DNA of 64,000 nt from Sparassis latifolia (taxonomy: Eukaryota > Basidiomycota > Agaricomycetes > Polyporales > Sparassidaceae). The stretch is from NCBI GenBank assembly GCA_018466975.1, contig CM031553.1:1488001-1552000 (forward strand). Reading direction: 5' to 3'. Below, piece after piece: positions 13,628 through 25,069 of the stretch. Position 1 is the stretch's first letter. The number at the start of each line of letters is the position of its first letter. The position numbers were made by a program, and so were the translations under genes. The notes under the pieces were generated by a model, which ran no database searches, was not told where the DNA came from, and saw only the letters and a program-made list of their open reading frames with translations.

Positions 13628-13960
13628 CGTGACTTGCAGACGCCAACGCGATGCAAGCAGCCTGATTGCGCTGAGGCTGCGGCGTGAGTCAGTATAGTAC
13701 TACTTGGTCAGTACTTGGTCACAACTCGTAGGACATTCTCCGGCTGAGTACTCTTGGTTTCGTGTGCGCTCAAGCTCGTATATAATACTGCGCTGGCGGG
13801 CCTTAACCTAGCGGATCGGAGCGGATACCGTGACTGTCGGTGGAGGTGTTAATCTGAGCCTTGAGGCATTATTGTGACCTTCCAGCCGTAGGCCTAGGGT
13901 TATCAACTATCGAACGTATACCATCAGCACACCACACGGACCGCGGCAGTACTTCTTATT
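13628..13960. promoter_or_regulatory. divergent promoter between GH79 and F-box gene B
   Basis: 333 nt between divergent starts. It contains a TATATAAT element at 13779-13786, readable in either direction but placed 175 nt before F-box B and about 150 nt before GH79. It also has a short direct repeat acttggtca at 13701-13709 and 13712-13720. Confidence 0.45.
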
Positions 13961-15216
13961 TTGATGTGTTCATTCCTCCCACCAGAGGTCACTGACCGTA
14001 TCCTTGATTTCTTATGTGACGACCCCAGATCCCTGTGCGACTGTGCTCTCACATGCAAGGCGTGGCTCATGCGTAGTCGCTACTACCTCTTCGCTAACAT
14101 GCGCATAGAAAGCCACACCAGTGTTAAAAATCTGGTCCGAATCTCCAAAACTCCACGTCTCGCGCATATGTTTGCATTCGTTCGCCGTCTGGAACTCAGC
14201 GAGAGTTCAGCAGAATGGATGGACAAGAGGCCCTGGGTACATCTCCTCCCGCTCATGCTAGGAAATCAACTTTCATCTGTCCAGGTGCTCTATATTGAGC
14301 ATATCCGTTGGGATAGGGTGCCGCTTCATCCCAGTTTATTCCAAGTGGGCCTCCCGTCCTTGAAAAGTGTTGTCAAGCTCGAGCTCTACAACTGCTACTT
14401 TAGCGACTTCGATGACTTAGATCGATTCCTGCGCGCTCTCCCGCAGCTCCGGGACTTCACTGTGTCTGACATCGAGATGCTCAGCCATCATCACGGATCT
14501 CCTGTTCGGCGACCCCAGTTGCAGAGCCTCTCTATTCTGACACCGAGGCCTGACCTTCTTCACCTTCACAAAGACATAATTTCCCCTTTCGCTGACTGGC
14601 TGACGCACTCCCCAATTATGCTGTCTTTGTGGCGGTTGCGGTTGTTTACGCTGAATCAAGGAGACGTAGAAGCTGTTGGACACATGCTCGGAGTTCTTGG
14701 AGATATTCCCGAGGTTCTAACCATTCATTTTCTAGACCGAGAAAAGCTCAAAGGTGTGTTACTTCTGTACACGCAGGAAGGCCGGAGACGATCAAACTGA
14801 CTATTTTCGCAGGGAACGGCTTCTATTTAACCAACAACACACATCTGCACACCCTTGCTGTGAACTTTCACCGGACCATTTCTTTACTTCACTCAAATAT
14901 CCTCCATCTCCTCTCGAGTATATCCCCAATGACTATGCTCCACCACTTGTACCTGGCTGTTGACGTCCCTCAAGTCGGTCATTGGGAGAGCATCTGCAAG
15001 ATCCTGGAGGAGGAACATTTCTCCGCACTATCACTTATAAAAATATCTATTCCTGGAAAAACTATTTCTCTATATTCTTATTCCTGTTTCGATCCCGTCT
15101 CAATGGTGCAAGAGACTACGAAATATTTTGCTAATTTGCGGCTGCGAAGTGTCGATATCCGAGTGTCTATCTACCGAGAAGACGAGTGGGATATTGTGAG
15201 TAATTCGTATGATTAA
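13961..15216 (+). CDS. F-box-like protein (gene B)
   Basis: Probable F-box protein. The N-terminus SFLPPEVTDRILDFLCDD...CALTCKAWLMRSRYYLF is a compact F-box; the rest is leucine-rich (LPSLKSVVKLELYNCYFSDFDDL). Exon 1 (13961-14753) joins exon 2 at 14813 through a 59-nt intron, with phase preserved and the sequence reading LKGNGFYLTNNTHLHTL. The simplest model stops at 15216. Alternatively a GTGAGT donor at 15196 and acceptor ending 15255 would replace the last residues by a 67-codon third exon ending at 15459; phase fits, but I have no homology to decide. It belongs to a different subfamily from genes A and C. Confidence 0.8.
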
Positions 15217-15807
15217 AATATATTGACCTGCACACTTAGCATTGTTCAATCGTAGTCTCAAAATGCATTCCCGGAGAGCCTGGATGCTGACGTTTCTTGG
15301 CAGCTCTTGGTTAGTGCTGTCTGCCCGCCTGCACAGAAACCTATCCTTTACTCTTTGTGGCCCCTCGGTGATCGTGCATGCTTTGGTGAAGGTGGTTATA
15401 GCCATGCTTCTAATCTCTTAAATGGCGTGCTCCGCGACTCCCCAACCCATTTCCTCTAATCTTCCCCAGCAGGAGTGCGTTCGCATGCGCGCTCTTGCTT
15501 ACAATTGCTCGGAATCGCTGCTCCAGGTTCCTGATATACATCCCGGCTCGGTCATTAACGTCATTCCTGCGTTCGGAGAACAGAAGGCTATTTGGCTGCT
15601 GATTCCTTTGGCTATTTCTACGGCAACTGCATAACCGCATCAGCTGCTTTGTCAGCTGCATCGCACATCTCGTACCGGCGATTGCCACGGAATCGACTTT
15701 TGGTGCCATGCGGCCGCGACGCGTCAACAGATTGTGGCGCATCTGTCATCTCCACTCATACACTTCAATTCGGTCAGCCTTACCTGCGACTGCACGAACC
15801 ATAAGAC
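15217..15807. other. intergenic or extra F-box B exon
   Basis: 591 nt holding the possible third exon of F-box gene B (15256-15459). The remainder is without a recognisable gene. The 5' part of the FunK1-like gene, if it ever existed here, is not recognisable. Confidence 0.4.
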
Positions 15808-16188
15808 ATGCCTATGAAACAGCGTGTTGACGACGGCCGGACTGTCTGGGAGCGTACCTGGACCGTCTACCCAAGCAAGATGATCCCGGTCCTCCCGAAA
15901 CGCCTCCGTCATTTTGAGGACGGATTCGAGCTGGTGCTTCTGGTGTACCACGCGCTCTGTGGTATGATTCTTCCTGACCTTTGTGTCAGCTCTCTGCTCA
16001 TTGAACATCTAGCACACCAGGAGTACTACAAGGCGGGTGTCCTGCACGGAAACGTCTCGGAGGAGAATGTGATCATTTTCGAGACTCCATTCTCGGAGAG
16101 GAAGGGCGTGCTGATCGATCTTGACCAAGCTAACACATTTCGCAGGCCGGAGCGTCCCGACCCAGATCTGAAGGCTAGAAATGTCTAA
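15808..16188 (+). pseudogene. FunK1-like protein kinase, truncated
   Basis: Fragment of a fungus-specific FunK1-type kinase. ATG 15808 opens a segment VYPSKMIPVLPKRLRHFEDGFELVLLVYHALC. A 50-nt intron (donor GTATGA, acceptor ATCTAG) then gives HQEYYKAGVLHGNVSEENVII and GVLIDLDQA. These correspond to the catalytic-loop region and the metal-binding region. The catalytic loop reads HGN where protein kinases have HRD. The N-lobe (glycine loop, ATP lysine) is absent upstream, and the C-lobe after LIDLD is lost at a stop at 16186-16188. A complete FunK1 protein has several hundred residues, so this is a remnant, unless distant unrecognised exons exist. Confidence 0.6.
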
Positions 16189-18434
16189 GGGGCGGTGGCG
16201 AAGCAGAAAAATAGCGATCACGGTGTTTGCCCAGCGGTTGCCTTCCACATCACACAGATGTACTTTGTTGGTCACGGATGAAGCTGAAGCTTGAGAACCA
16301 CTAACGTGTCTTAGGACGATGTACGTGCATGCGAGGATATTCAGTCTCGCAGGCAGTGTGGGTGCTTCCATATGAGGAATGCAAGTTGGTATGCATAACC
16401 ACTGAAACACCCACTCTTTAAGATCTTGATGTACGACGGGGTAACTATACCCACCCTTTGTCTAACTCCAGTTCTCGAGGTCTCAGCGATGACGAGAAGC
16501 AAGACTTTTCCAGGCCCACAAAGGGCATCAAGCTCGACCCCTCTTATCGCTTCGTGAAGCACGACGAATATCTTCGTCACGGCTTGTTTTGGTACACTAA
16601 CGGTTCCGTCATTTTGCGGGTGTCGAATACCCTCTTCAAGCTCTCCAGGATCCAGCTGCAAATTAGTCGCAGTATTTTGCCAAACTGTTCGAGCAGGAGA
16701 ACACCAGTTGCACGAATAATTCAGATGCTTACAGCGGGGGCGAATGCAATTGTGAATGCACGAAATTGGGACCAATTCCAACGCTCATTCTGTACAACAG
16801 GATGACATCCAAGCTCTTCACCCGTATTGAATGACCCTCTGTCAATGAGCCGGACGCTGTCGTCGTCCTCGCCTTACACGTTTCTCGCTCCTCTAGATCC
16901 GGGCGCTCTGGCCTCAGGAATACAGCTTCTATCTTCACTGACGTGTTCAACGCCATAGCGGCGGGTTCAATACTGACTACTGGATGTACCAGTGAGGGAT
17001 TACGAACGACCGGCTGCGATTGGTACTTGTTATTATTTTCATCCATAAAAGGCAATTCCCGACAGATCTGTTGCACGAGTGTGCTCTTCACCTTGTCTTT
17101 ACCGCCTGATATTGTCCGGTCGCGACGGCCAAAAAAACAAGACGAACGCACAAGGCGGAATCGAGGCATCATCGGGACTCAATGTCCTGTGTTCAAGTCC
17201 GATTGCAAGTCGAACAGCGAGAATACTAGCCTGTAATGCTATGCCGGGCAGGATCTGGTAGCCATCCTGTTGTACTTCTCTCATTTTTTTGCAGGTAACC
17301 GTACAGGATACTAGTTGTTATTGACGGGCGTTGTGGTCTGCAAGCACTAACAAGAGCATTGTAAACCGAGAGGCGGACACTATGCCCACGGCCTGGGTGC
17401 GTCCTGCATGCAGGGTAGAAGGGGAACGAAAACGAGACGAAAAAAACCCAACGTACAGCCTTACAGTACTGGAGGTACCAAACTTTAGCATCGATCTTCG
17501 TTTTCCCAGAAACGTTCTCCACTCGCCAACGACCATGTGCTCACTGTCCTTTCTGGCAAACCACTGGCATTACAGATACCATAACTGGAACCAGACCTGG
17601 GGGCTCGTTGTCGATTCCAGCTACTTGACAGGACAGCTGCAGGACCTCTGGATAGGCTCTTGGACTGACCGACATCGACAGACTTGAAGATCCGGATCTA
17701 TGTAATGCCTCACCGCAGTTAAGGACCTGGAAAAACTGCAATCTTCCTGTCAACCGTAGTTTGTAAGTGCTGTCCGTCTGGTTGAAGCTTGGATGCTCTC
17801 TACTGGGAATTATCTACCGTCTGTCAAGCTCCTTATCACAGGACGGCGGGTGGTGCTGCAGCAGAGGGCTACACAAGTTGCATGTTATCTGTCACAAGAC
17901 ATAGAGAGGGATCTCTGTAGGTTCGTCAGTCCCCTCGATGTATAAGCAACAACAAACTCACTTTAAGTATACATTAGTGTCCAGTCGCACAGGGCACCAT
18001 TTCCTTCTAGATGTCCTGCAGTCCTTCTGTCCCCTCTCCTTTCTCAGTGAGCTACTCAGCAATTTTCAGATGTCTCTGACCACACATGGACAGCATGGTC
18101 TGTTGTGTCGAGTTTCCGAGAGGTTCAGAAGCCAGCAAGGCTCCATATAAGCTGCTTTGACGGGAACTTGTCCCGAGCACGGCGGATATACCTCTCAGGA
18201 AGACATCCGTGAAGTTTTGAATCTCGTACATCTCTGCCGAGATATTTCAAGAGATTGTGAGCATACAAGAGCATGCTTCTATTCACCGTTTTGTCAATCT
18301 GACCTGTTCCCTGAGCCCTGGACATGTAGCAGCTATATTTAGCACTTAGCGCGAGTGAATGGCTGTACCGGCGTCTTGGACTTAAAGTATCTCTGAGACG
18401 ACCGCTGCGGCAGCTGGCACCCACAAGCCTCAAA
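16189..18434. other. gene-poor interval
   Basis: 2.2 kb between the FunK1 remnant and the GH79 pseudogene. Many short ORFs on both strands (the longest about 147 codons) lack recognisable domains, and codon patterns do not stand out. It may contain decayed kinase sequence, but I could not identify any motif. Confidence 0.4.
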
Positions 18435-20943
18435 ATGCTACTGCAGGGCCTGCGCCTCTTGCTATCCTGTCAGATCGCGTCTGCGGTCACGGTATACGAT
18501 GTGCAGGGTGTATTTACTCCCGGATCTGCCACTACTACTCCCGATACCGCAAGTAGAACTTCTGTCTACGATCCTCCGACGTACACTGGTGTGCAGGCAG
18601 CGGCGTGGAACCCTATAATCCTCGCACCGCCTCCTGTTCCTTCGCCACCGATTACCTCTCAGTTCGCTTTGTTATTGTTGAACAGCGCACAGGAAGTCGC
18701 AAACCTGTCAATTCGACAGAGCGGTGCCTTCCTTCCTTCGGTTCTCCATTGAGATGTCGGTTATCGATCAAGTTAGTGAGTACCTGATGTACTACGTGTT
18801 TTAAGCTCCCTGGCATTTGTAATCGGTTTTTTCCCAGTTGGCCTCAATGGGTATGTCGGAGCGCGATCGCGCCTTGACCAGTGATAGATATATCATGGCT
18901 AATACGCCGCAGTTCTTTCCTTCAAACCCCTTTCCTCAATTTAATGGCCCTCATTTCGGAGCGGGCTGGCGGCGTACGTATCCGTGTGGGTGGGAACACC
19001 CAGGACTTTGCTGTTGAAGTATCAACTCTACCGGATTACAGGGACATCGAAAAAGACAAGGAAGATACTAACAACCCGGTAAGCTGTATATTAAAGCGGT
19101 GTAGAACATTGGATAATCTGTCCTTAAGACGAAAACTCCTACTATATATTGGACGCCCGAAATGCTTTACATGTTGAACAACGTGTCCTCACTCGTGGGT
19201 GCGAAGTGGTGGCTTGGTACGTTTGCATCTCAAACCCTTGTATCAATTTTGATGTCAGTTCTCAGGCATACCGTTCAACGACACGTCGAATTTGAGGTTA
19301 CAAATCGTAGAACTGGGCGAAGCAATCCTAGGGGGTAATATCATCGGGTTCCAGCTCGGTAATGAGCCCGATCAATATGCTGGGTACGCTGTTCTAGCTA
19401 CTGCGGTCTCAGTCTAACACAATATTACAGTCACGGCCATCGACCTGGGAATTACTCTCCTACCGATTACTTCAACGACTTCGAGTTAGTCTCGGAAGTG
19501 ATTACAAACGACTCCAAGATTCCTGTTCACAGTAATCTCGTTGCTCCCAGCGTTTCTGGGCGGTGGACTCCAGAACAAGTATGGGACACAGGCTTCGTTC
19601 CCGCTTTCTTGCGGTTGAACAGTAAGTTCGGCTCTTTTGATTGTGCTATCCTTGAATGACTGACGATCGGTGTGCTAAGTTACCCGTTCGATAATTGTGG
19701 TGCAGTGTATCCAGATGGTGGTTTTGGCCCCCCGATTGACCCACAAGCCATCTTTCCGGCCTATCTCACCCATGCATCGGGACAGAGCATCGTCGAACCG
19801 TTCTTGAATTCTACGTACATCGCGCAGCAAGCGGGTAAGCCTTTTTTGATGTTCGAAACCAACACCGCTTCGTGTGGTGGTTTCCCCAGCGTGAGCGATA
19901 GCTTCGGTGCGGCGCTTTGGGGCATCGACTATGGGCTGCAGATGGTATATGCCAATTTCTCTGGGGCAAACATGCACGTTGGTGGAGTGAATGACAGTTA
20001 CAATGTACGTTTTTCTTCTATTCACTGTATATGAACTGTATTAACATTTCGTGTGCTTAGCCTTTCACTCGTGAGTATATTGGTACTTAATTCCCCTCAT
20101 AAATCTTAAAGATTGCTTGATCAGCTCAACCAACTAACATGTCCTCCACCGGGCAATGGACCATCGGCCCGATCTTCTACTCCGTGATCGTTGCAGCAGA
20201 GGCGCTTGGTCGTTCCGGTACTGCGCAGGTCGTTGACCTGAATGCCAACAGCTACAACCCCTACACGCCTGCCTATGCGATCTACGAGCACGGTAGCCTC
20301 GCACGCATTGCGCTTTTCAACTACATCACCGATCCTTCAGGTGCAAGCACGATCACTGTGAACATCTCGGTCGGTGGAGGGAGTATAAATGAGCCTTCGT
20401 CGACACCTGCACAGGTCAGCGCGAAGTATCTGCTCGCTGAGTCGGTGTCAGCGAAGGAAAATTTCACGTGGGCGGGCCAGGTGAGCTGCGCGACTCGCGG
20501 TGTTGTGATTCTGGGTCCAGCGCTCATGCACCTTGTCAAAGACATTTGGCCCTCGGTTCAGAAGCGACGGTCGTCTGCAGGGCAACCAAGACGTCAAAAC
20601 CGTACAATGCGACCGATCTGCGGGCGTATGTCAAGTGTCAGTCCCAGCACCAGGGTTCGCGCTCGTCTTCCTGAGTTCAACTGTGCTGGAGGAATCCACG
20701 CCGTCGAGTACCGCGACGTTCGCCACGACTACGTACCTCGACTGGGTGGACGTCGTAACCGCTACCGTTCCGCAGTCTGTTCTTGCGACGATGAACGGCG
20801 ACAGCGGCGTAGACCGCGAGGTGTTGAAGAGCACCAGTGAGGGGAGTTCTGGTGTAGAGAGAACGGCTCGAGTTGGTTCTGCAGCGGTTGCGGTTGCTGC
20901 CATGTTTACTGGTTTCTTATTCCTCCACGGGGCTTTCCATTAA
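18435..20943 (+). pseudogene. GH79 glycosidase paralogue with two frameshifts
   Basis: Second copy of the GH79 gene, in opposite orientation to the intact one at 11122-13627. Signal peptide, exon order, GFQLGNEPDQY (near 19350) and LMFETNTASCGGF (near 19850) are all still readable. Two lesions break it. First, a CCTT duplication at about 18728-18741 in exon 1 shifts the frame and gives a stop at 18750-18752. Second, comparison with the intact copy shows a 19-nt deletion at about 19607, between PAF and LAVEQ, again shifting the frame. A 9-nt in-frame deletion in exon 1 (near SAQEVA) is harmless. Later exons (20139-20943) remain open to the anchor segment, so loss looks recent. If either indel is a sequencing error the verdict weakens, but two independent ones are unlikely. 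Confidence 0.82.
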
Positions 20944-23900
20944 GTTGCGGTTATGCTGCCGTCTTAGATGCTGACTTTACGTAGATTATGGCCATGCAGA
21001 TAATTAATAGCATTTTAGTACGTATTATCGCACTGTCCGGTGGTATTTAGATGTCGATGCTTAGGGCAAGACTGGTATGATGCCACAGACTAATGACAGT
21101 TAACCGACATCAAAACGTAACATTTCCCGGTACACCTTGGTCTGTTGGGAAACATTATGATACACCATGTTCAATGACCATGAGAAATCGCTAGGGCCAG
21201 CGTCTGAAGATATCAGCATGTTGGACGTGTGCAACAGAGAAACCACTCCGACGAAGGACAATGAAACCATGTCACATAGAACGCGGCAAAAGGTCAACAA
21301 AGAAGCGGATCACCACTTAAATCCCGCAGCCAACCAGTACACATGCGTCATAACAAATGAAAGTGCAAACAATTACTCTCTCAAAGGAACACATCCTCGT
21401 ACTGGCGCCCGTTCACGACACATCGCATCCGGAGCACAGAACCCCCGTAACGCGGTCGTTGTTCGCCAGGAACTCGAGTGAAATGGAAGCACCGTCGCAA
21501 GCCAGCAAGGACGCCTAAGTATCACCGGAGAGATCCTGGTGGCTGTGGCTGAACGAGTACAAAGCACCACAGTACTCGAGCATCAGTTATACGTAAACCG
21601 GATATAGTGGACAGCATGCACCGCCTGGTGAGTTCCTTGGAACGTGCATTTTCTATCATCGGTCTTTCACAGTCGAACCGATGCCAAAATATTATATCGT
21701 CGGATGTAGGACAATAACGAACTCCCGAAGCGGTGTGAATAATGTGAAGGACGCACTTGTGCTTTATAGGTTTCCTGGTTTGACGATCCATTCTAAGATA
21801 CAGATTGATCATAACAGTGACTGAAAGATATCATTTTCTGTTGTGTAACGCACCATACCCGAGGAAGCAGAAGACTTGGCAGTACAGTAAATGACTCCGA
21901 TAATTCGCGGAAAGCCATTTCGCGACAAGACCGCAGGCACAGAGGATCATTGACAAGACTTGTTCCAGGAAATGACCACATTCCATAGCTCTGTAAACAT
22001 GCGAGATCCGTAGTGGTGGCAAGTTAATTGAAGTCATGGCAGAAATGTTTGCAGGTTTGTTTCTCCTGAGTTCTAAAATTCCATTGACTGAGCGCCGGAA
22101 CTAGCAGATGTCATCCCAACCACCGCAGCAGTGAACCACCAACAGTAGAGCCGAAGAATAGGGCGTGAGCAAGTACACTATACTTGACGGAATCCGACTC
22201 CTTGTCACGTTCGCGGGAGGCCCTCACGTGACCGAGGCACGACACGCGGCACGAACACGCGTGGCATGAGGTGGCACCGTGGCATTGTGGTTTCAATGTG
22301 GCCCTGGCCCGCTACTTGCAGTATCCTGCTGTTCTCTCTCGCCCACAGCCTTCTCGACTTCAGGCTCTCGATCACTCTGGCTTGGGTCAGAACGTAGTCC
22401 AGGCAGTGTTCTTGCCGTCTCGGGAATACGTATGCCAGTTGACATTCATTGTGTTCATTCATACGAAGCCCTAGGTCTGTAACCGTTCTATCTCGCAATT
22501 GACAGGGACTGGGGCGCAATCAGAATGTTCCACCATGCCCCGCCTTTACTTAGGTGAGTGGTTGGTCAGCGCTTCAGCCTGTGGTCGCACCCTTTTCTGC
22601 GGGCGCGTTCGCGTGTCTGGAATGTCACGTCAATTTGGGTGATCCACATATACTGCGGCTTCAGATGGGGGTCGTAACTGTGGGACGGCGAAATGTGTCG
22701 TCCTTCAAGTGATCCTCTGAGCCACTCGTGGACATTCTAGCGGTCATAGCGAAGGCGATTACTATGGGAATATCTTCTGAAGCCGGCCCTGTCCTGCCGT
22801 TCATTTCGCGAGAATACCGCCTGAAAATTCTGACCCCATAAACCTGGTCTATCTTCTCCGGTTCTACTTCCGTGTCAACAAGTGGAGGAAGTGCTGTATC
22901 CTCGATGGTCACCTGGACGTTCACGTTGGATGCTCAGCGCTGCTGCAGGCTCTTCTTGGGCCTCAATCGGGCTTAGTTATCAATGAGGCGCCACTTCATG
23001 AACCTTGTCACTGGGTGGAGGAGATCTCTGTTGACGACCCGCCTTCGCGAAGCCCTACAGTATACCGCATCTCATGTGAAAATCCCCTGTATGACTCTTT
23101 ACGTGATGTATGGCATCGACGGATCTCAGCTCTGTCGAGGAGCGTCTGAACTTCTGCCAGGGCTGATTCAATTGGGACTCCTACCCCGACACGAACACGC
23201 GATCTCGCCAACAGTGTTACGCCATGGAAGGCCAGTCTGATCCCTCCCTCGGGTTTGTATTGTTGACTGATTCGAGGCAAGGTGGACCAAGGCAGAATCG
23301 AACGCGCGTCAATGAGGCCAAGCGCGCTTAATTAATTTGAAGTCGGTTTGATCTGTGCCACTCGTGAGCTTCCAGGACTTGGGCTGTGCGATAGTGCAGT
23401 TCACGGTGTCGACAGCGCGTTATCCATTGTCTGCATCTGGTCACGGCCTTCGCTACAAGAGCTTGGCAGCCCTAGTTGGTCTTAGTGCCAGCTTCGTTCC
23501 TGTGGATTTGCATGTTCGTGATAACGGAGGTGTGCATCCCGAAGACGCTCCTTGATCCCATGGCCCGATACTATTCGCACGTGATCTGCCGTATGTCTTC
23601 TCTCCGTTCTCGCCTTGGAATCGATAGCGCACCTTGCTTATCGGATCTCTGACACTCATCCACGCAGCTTGCGAGAGGGTGCGCCTCTCTGAACTATAGG
23701 CTACGTTGCAGCAGCCTTGAGGTTGGAGATGGTCCGGTGGAAGCTCAGATGCAAGACTGACCTCTCACCGGGCCAGTATGCTGACTCACCACCATGGCTG
23801 TGCTTCCTCTTCTAGTTTCTGATTGAAGGTGAGTTATGTATGTTCCTTGGAGCGTCATGGACGTCTGCCACTTGACCACGGAAGGGTCAGTGGCCCGTCG

Positions 23901-25069
23901 ACGCCAGTCCTCTCCCGCGAACCCAGCGAATTGCACCGACAATTCACGGGCTCGTCGAGAGACCACCGGCGCCGACGGGCTCACCGAAGCGAAACTTGTG
24001 GTTGCGCATGAGGAATCAATCGACTAGGCAATCTCCATTTTTCAATTTGGCTGGTAAGCGGATCTTTTCATTCCGGAGTACGAACTGTTGCTTGCTGAAC
24101 GTTGATGCTGGTGCCGATGGCGAACAGACATGGCCTATGGGCAAAGGGCATCGGGGAGATGGGGCAGAGGGTTTTCAACAGTTGCCTGATGCAGCGCCAG
24201 CTTTCTGCCTCGAGGCTCGTTCACCGGGCGACTCGTCAAATGGAGCGGAGTCTCGTGACTAGCGCACCCGCTCTCTGTCAGCTCAGATACAAATTGCGGG
24301 CGCTGGCCCCGTTCACGGATGGTGGGTCGATGGCGGCTATGTCGAAAGCGGCTAACGTACGTCCATAGCGTGGAGCGCGGGGCGTCTTAGAGGTAAGTGC
24401 GATGGCATCAAATGGGATTCCTGACATTACGCGGCAGGTATCAGACCGGTGGACGTTCCTGCTGATTTCCACGGTCCCTAGGCGGTCTTGATATACCCCG
24501 CGAACACGACGCCACAGAGAGACGAGCGGCGTGGATGGCGTTCGCAGAGTGTATAGGTGCCGCCTCGATGCTGCGCGTAGGTGGCTGGTACGAAGATTCT
24601 GAAAAAGGGATAGCAGCTTGGTGGGACTCCCCGGTGCGACGTCGGCGGAACTGTGTGTCTGCTTGACGCATTTAGCGCGACACGGGCGACCGCATGCTAC
24701 GGTCCCATACATACAGAGGACTTGATTGTAGCAACACGTGTGGCGAGCGCTGTGAGGCACGAGGGCTGCGGCAAGGCCGGAGCGGAGGGGCGACAAGGAA
24801 TAGAAGGTCGATTAGAAGGGCTTGTAGGGAGTTGTAATAGATTAGAAAGGGAATAAGGAATCTATGTAGTGCTCATTTGAACGGAGTTGAAAACGAGCGG
24901 CTAATTGATTGAACGAGTCAGCGCAACGTGCGCTGTGCAGGCCGTTTCTGATTTGCTCTATTCCTCTTTACGAATCTTCTCTTCTGACGCCTACATCGGC
25001 TCTGCTCTCCCTATAACCGCCCCCTTTCTTTCTATTTCTCTGTTTCCCCCGCCCTCCATCGCTCGGTCA
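20944..25069. other. 4.1-kb gene-poor region upstream of the GATA gene
   Basis: No ORF with recognisable homology on either strand. The longest open frame is 172 codons (24278-24796, minus) with low-complexity, Ser/Arg-rich composition. The right end should contain the GATA-factor promoter and 5' UTR. The rest may be degenerate repeat DNA, but I found no terminal repeats or polymerase motifs. Confidence 0.45.
25008..25069 (+). promoter_or_regulatory. CT-rich 5' leader of the GATA-factor gene
   Basis: Pyrimidine-rich stretch with runs such as cccctttctttctatttctc immediately before ATG 25070. Such CT tracts are common next to transcription starts of fungal genes. Confidence 0.4.

Noticed and set aside
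24278..24796. 172-codon minus ORF before the GATA gene
   Set aside because: No motif, no plausible neighbouring exons, and biased composition.
20944..24900. Transposon in the gene-poor region
   Set aside because: I found no reverse transcriptase, integrase or transposase motif, and no long terminal repeats by eye.
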